This document shows positions 15,427 to 17,516 of a stretch of 17,516 bases of DNA, in pieces (the first letter of the stretch is position 1; each line of letters starts with the position of its first letter). A program made the translations under genes and the position numbers. The stretch is from contig CABUUG010000025.1 of assembly GCA_902494605.1 (NCBI GenBank), positions 1-17,516 of the forward strand, read 5' to 3'. Source of the stretch: an uncultured Collinsella sp. (GTDB taxonomy: Bacteria; Actinomycetota; Coriobacteriia; Coriobacteriales; Coriobacteriaceae). The notes below the pieces were generated by a model. That model did no database searches. It saw only the letters and a list, made by a program, of their open reading frames with translations, and had not been told where the DNA came from.

Positions 15427-15897
15427 TTACTGAGCGGTCGCGGTCGAGCTAGCGCCCGCGGCTGCATCCTGCGAAAAATCAAGTGTAACGCTCTCGCTGG
15501 GCTCCACCATGCCATAAGCGCCCGCAAGGTCGCGAATGCGCGTGTCGGCACCATAGACCGAATGCATGACCTCCAGGTCGGAGCTCTCGTCGGTCGCCTT
15601 CTCGAGCGTGTTGGTAAGCGCGGCGTTGCTGTTGAGCACCTGGGCCGTAACGCCGGCGAGCGCCACGCGGGCGACACCGATCGTCATGAAGATGGCCGCA
15701 ATGATGCAAAACGTTTTAAGAACGCTCATGAAAACCGGGCTTACCGCCTGGTTTGCCTGACGGCCCGCGCCCGTGTAGACATCAAAGCGCGGCATGCGCT
15801 GCTCGCGGGGAGCAACGGGGGCCTGCGGTGCCTCACGATAGGCGGGCATGGCGTTCATATCATAGGCGAGTGCTGCGTTTGAGGTGTTGTAGCCCAT
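15427..15897 (-). CDS. ftsL: FtsL-like division protein
   Basis: Small bitopic protein in the ftsL slot between rsmH and ftsI. The 156 residues comprise a Pro/Ala-rich cytoplasmic part (1-55), one membrane helix (about 58-82), a short polar helical stretch with possible heptads (about 83-125), then LAGAYGMVEPSESVTL (124-139), which resembles the FtsL/DivIC ending with an A..LGM..P pattern, and an Ala/Ser-rich tail. FtsL pairs with FtsB/DivIC and FtsQ to activate FtsWI. The ATG at 15897 has GGGAGG 9 nt upstream. Sequence conservation is low in this family, so the call relies on topology, the short motif and position; a related septum protein remains possible. Confidence 0.78.
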   Translation of the reverse strand: MGYNTSNAALAYDMNAMPAYREAPQAPVAPREQRMPRFDVYTGAGRQANQAVSPVFMSVLKTFCIIAAIFMTIGVARVALAGVTAQVLNSNAALTNTLEKATDESSDLEVMHSVYGADTRIRDLAGAYGMVEPSESVTLDFSQDAAAGASSTATAQ

Positions 15898-15987
15898 GAT
15901 ATGCCGCCTCCCATCCCGAGTACGTTGGTAGTGTGTTTAAGCTTCGTTTGTGGTACGAGCGGGAGGTCCAATATCGCGCGGTCGCGT

Positions 15988-16953
15988 CTACAGACGCTGC
16001 GCCACGCGGATCTTGGCTGATCTCGCCCGAGGGTTGCGCTCAACCTCATCGGGTTGGGCAACCAGGGGTTTGCGGGTGATGACCTTGAGTATCGGCACGT
16101 TGCCGCACACGCACACCGGAATCTCCGGCGGACACGTGCACCCCTGGCTCATCTCCTTAAAGTGGTTCTTTACGATACGGTCCTCGAGCGAGTGATACGA
16201 GATGACGCAGATACGTCCGCCCGGGTTGAGCCACCTTGTGGCGGCGTCAAGCCCTCGCTCGAGCACATCGAGTTCGTGATTGACCTCGATGCGAATGGCC
16301 TGGAAACTCTTCTTGGCTGGGTGTCCGCCATGCCGACGAGCGGCAGCGGGGATACCAGCCTTGATGATCTCGACAAACTGGCCGGTGGTTTCAATCGGCT
16401 CATGCTCGCGGCGACGCACGATCTCACGCGCGATCTGCGAGGCGAACTTCTCTTCGCCGTAGACGCGTAGAATCCGGGCGAGGTCGTGTTCGTTATAGGT
16501 GTTGATGACCTCAGCTGCGTTTAAGGTGTTGTTACCCGGATCCATCCGCATGTCCAATGGGGCGTCCTCGTTGTACGAAAAGCCCCTGCCAGGGATATCG
16601 AGTTGCGGCGACGAAACGCCCAAGTCGAACAGGAAGCCATCGACCCCGGGCACCTCGGCCGAGCAAAGCAGCTCGTCCAAGTCGCCGAAGTTGCCCTTCA
16701 GCAGCTGGTGCGGTACGCCGGGAACCTCGCGGTCCAGACGGGCGCCAGCGGCCTCGAGGGCCATGTCGTCCTGATCGACGCCGAGCAAAAGGCCGGTCTC
16801 CCCCACCTGCGCGGCCATCTTTACCGAATGGCCGGCACCGCCAAGGGTGCAGTCGCAGACGACGGAGCCGCTCTTTAGCTGCAGCGACTCAAGCACTTCG
16901 CCGAGCATGACAGGTTCATGCCGATATTCTTGTGTCAAGATCCCACGCTCCAT
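15988..16953 (-). CDS. rsmH: 16S rRNA (cytosine(1402)-N4)-methyltransferase
   Basis: SAM-dependent enzyme (formerly MraW) that methylates N4 of C1402 in the 30S decoding centre. The 321-residue protein starts with HEPVML typical of the family, then shows the SAM-binding DCTLGGAGHS (34-43), GVDQDD (58-63), FDLGVSSPQLD (109-119), GRGFSY followed by DAPLDMRMD (122-138), CVISYHSLEDRIVK, and the C-terminal NPRARSAKIRVAQRL. It starts 20 nt after mraZ, as is usual. Ninety nucleotides separate it from the ftsL-like gene. Motifs and length are canonical. Confidence 0.97.
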   Translation of the reverse strand: MERGILTQEYRHEPVMLGEVLESLQLKSGSVVCDCTLGGAGHSVKMAAQVGETGLLLGVDQDDMALEAAGARLDREVPGVPHQLLKGNFGDLDELLCSAEVPGVDGFLFDLGVSSPQLDIPGRGFSYNEDAPLDMRMDPGNNTLNAAEVINTYNEHDLARILRVYGEEKFASQIAREIVRRREHEPIETTGQFVEIIKAGIPAAARRHGGHPAKKSFQAIRIEVNHELDVLERGLDAATRWLNPGGRICVISYHSLEDRIVKNHFKEMSQGCTCPPEIPVCVCGNVPILKVITRKPLVAQPDEVERNPRARSAKIRVAQRL

Positions 16954-16973
16954 CCGTTACTCGTGCCTTGCCC

Positions 16974-17408
16974 TTACGAGAAGAAGAGGTCCAGCAGGGC
17001 CTCGTCGTCATCGTCCTCATCGGCCGTAGCGCGGTCCCAAACCTCAAGGTGGTCGTAGTTGCCCACAACCGTGACCTCGCGGTCGAGGTTCGCCTGCTTG
17101 CGGAGAGACTCAGAAAGGCCGATACGACCTGCGCTGTCCACATCCATCGACGTGGTGCGCTTGTTGATCGCCCTCATGAGCTTCTGGTCGTTGATGTCAC
17201 GCGGGTTAAAACCCTCGTGGCCCTCACGACCCGCGAAGAGTCCTTCGACCCACTTATCGAAGGCCTCGGCAGAGAACACGTACAGAGCATCGACATCCAG
17301 GGCTTTGAACACGCGAACGTGCTCTCCAAGCTCCTCACGAAGGGGTGCAGGCAGGGATAGACGACCTTTTGCATCGAGATTGCGCTCGTATGCACCCGGC
17401 ATTCCCAT
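16974..17408 (-). CDS. mraZ: Transcriptional regulator MraZ
   Basis: First gene of the cluster; MraZ proteins form ring oligomers with AbrB-like folds and bind repeated G-rich boxes in their own promoter, controlling the dcw operon. The 144-residue protein has both tandem SpoVT/AbrB-like repeats, marked by DAKGRLSLPA (12-21) and DSAGRIGLS (91-99), the latter followed by VTVVGNYDHLEVWD. The C-terminus is strongly acidic (EDDDDE). The ATG at 17408 has GGGGAGGG 5 nt upstream; Met3 is the only close alternative. Upstream lies a clear promoter with G-rich inverted repeats, consistent with autoregulation. Confidence 0.96.
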   Translation of the reverse strand: MGMPGAYERNLDAKGRLSLPAPLREELGEHVRVFKALDVDALYVFSAEAFDKWVEGLFAGREGHEGFNPRDINDQKLMRAINKRTTSMDVDSAGRIGLSESLRKQANLDREVTVVGNYDHLEVWDRATADEDDDDEALLDLFFS

Positions 17409-17444
17409 GTGCGCCCTCCCCTCGGTTACTCAGATGGCACGTAC

Positions 17445-17461
17445 GCGGGGAACCACCCCGC
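17445..17461. promoter_or_regulatory. G-rich inverted repeat 2 in the mraZ leader
   Basis: Plus strand reads GCGGGG-AACCA-CCCCGC, with 6-bp arms around a 5-nt spacer. It lies downstream of the predicted transcription start, so it could act as DNA operator or as a small RNA hairpin. Its 13-bp core GGGGAACCACCCC differs from the upstream copy by one base. Confidence 0.6.
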
Positions 17462-17476
17462 CTGTCGACGTCATCA

Positions 17477-17505
17477 ATAATATGGGGAACCGCCCCATTT
17501 TTCAA
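17477..17505 (-). promoter_or_regulatory. Sigma70-type promoter of mraZ and the dcw operon
   Basis: On the minus strand TTGAAA (17505-17500), a 17-bp spacer and TATTAT (17482-17477) give 5/6 matches to each consensus hexamer at ideal spacing. Transcription should start near 17470, leaving a leader of about 60 nt before mraZ. The spacer is almost entirely filled by a G-rich inverted repeat. Confidence 0.8.
17482..17498. promoter_or_regulatory. G-rich inverted repeat 1 inside the mraZ promoter spacer, putative operator
   Basis: Plus strand reads ATGGGG-AACCG-CCCCAT, 6-bp arms with a 5-nt spacer, lying between the -35 and -10 boxes and touching the -10. Bound protein here would block RNA polymerase. 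The minus strand carries TGGGG, resembling the TGGG core of known MraZ boxes. Copy 2 is centred 37 bp downstream. Confidence 0.6.
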
Positions 17506-17516
17506 CACCTTTCCCC

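Noticed and set aside
17445..17461. Leader inverted repeat as a terminator or riboswitch
   Set aside because: The 6-bp stem has no U-tract and no surrounding conserved-looking fold; its twin in the promoter spacer is not transcribed, favouring a DNA operator.

Overview
The window is a nearly complete division and cell wall (dcw) cluster from a high-G+C bacterium, with every supported gene on the minus strand. The gene order, the absence of ftsA between ftsQ and ftsZ, the long Arg/Pro/Gly-rich tails on FtsQ, FtsI and FtsW, and the overall protein style point to Actinobacteria, most likely class Coriobacteriia (Collinsella or a close relative). That placement is from memory of these families, not from a search.

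Read in the direction of transcription (high to low coordinates), a promoter at about 17477-17505 opens the cluster: mraZ, rsmH, an ftsL-like gene, ftsI (class B PBP), murF, mraY, murD, ftsW, murG, murC, murB and ftsQ. Most junctions are 3-20 nt gaps or short overlaps. Three are longer: rsmH/ftsL (90 nt), ftsI/murF (125 nt, where murE would usually be) and murG/murC (97 nt). A 199-nt AT-richer gap then precedes ftsZ, which probably has its own promoter. A strong rho-independent terminator at 1861-1893 closes the division operon.

Below the terminator a second unit begins: pgeF (YfiH/LACC1-type purine nucleoside phosphorylase), pstS (phosphate-binding lipoprotein, ATGA overlap with pgeF) and the first 24 codons of a probable pstC running off the window. 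In many Gram-positives pgeF is followed by yggS/ylmE, sepF, yggT and divIVA; here a phosphate-uptake operon takes that place.

Functionally, MurB, MurC, MurD and MurF build UDP-MurNAc-pentapeptide (MurE must be encoded elsewhere). MraY and MurG make lipid I and lipid II, FtsW polymerises glycan and FtsI cross-links it at the septum under FtsQ/FtsL control, with FtsZ as scaffold. RsmH methylates 16S rRNA and MraZ is the cluster's transcription regulator.

I see no undescribed multi-gene system, mobile element, CRISPR array, tRNA or rRNA. The most interesting signals are regulatory: a duplicated GGGG-N5-CCCC inverted repeat at the mraZ promoter, one copy lying inside the -35/-10 spacer; the missing murE; and the pgeF-pst linkage with a possible Pho-type direct repeat. 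No stretch longer than 300 bases lacks a gene.
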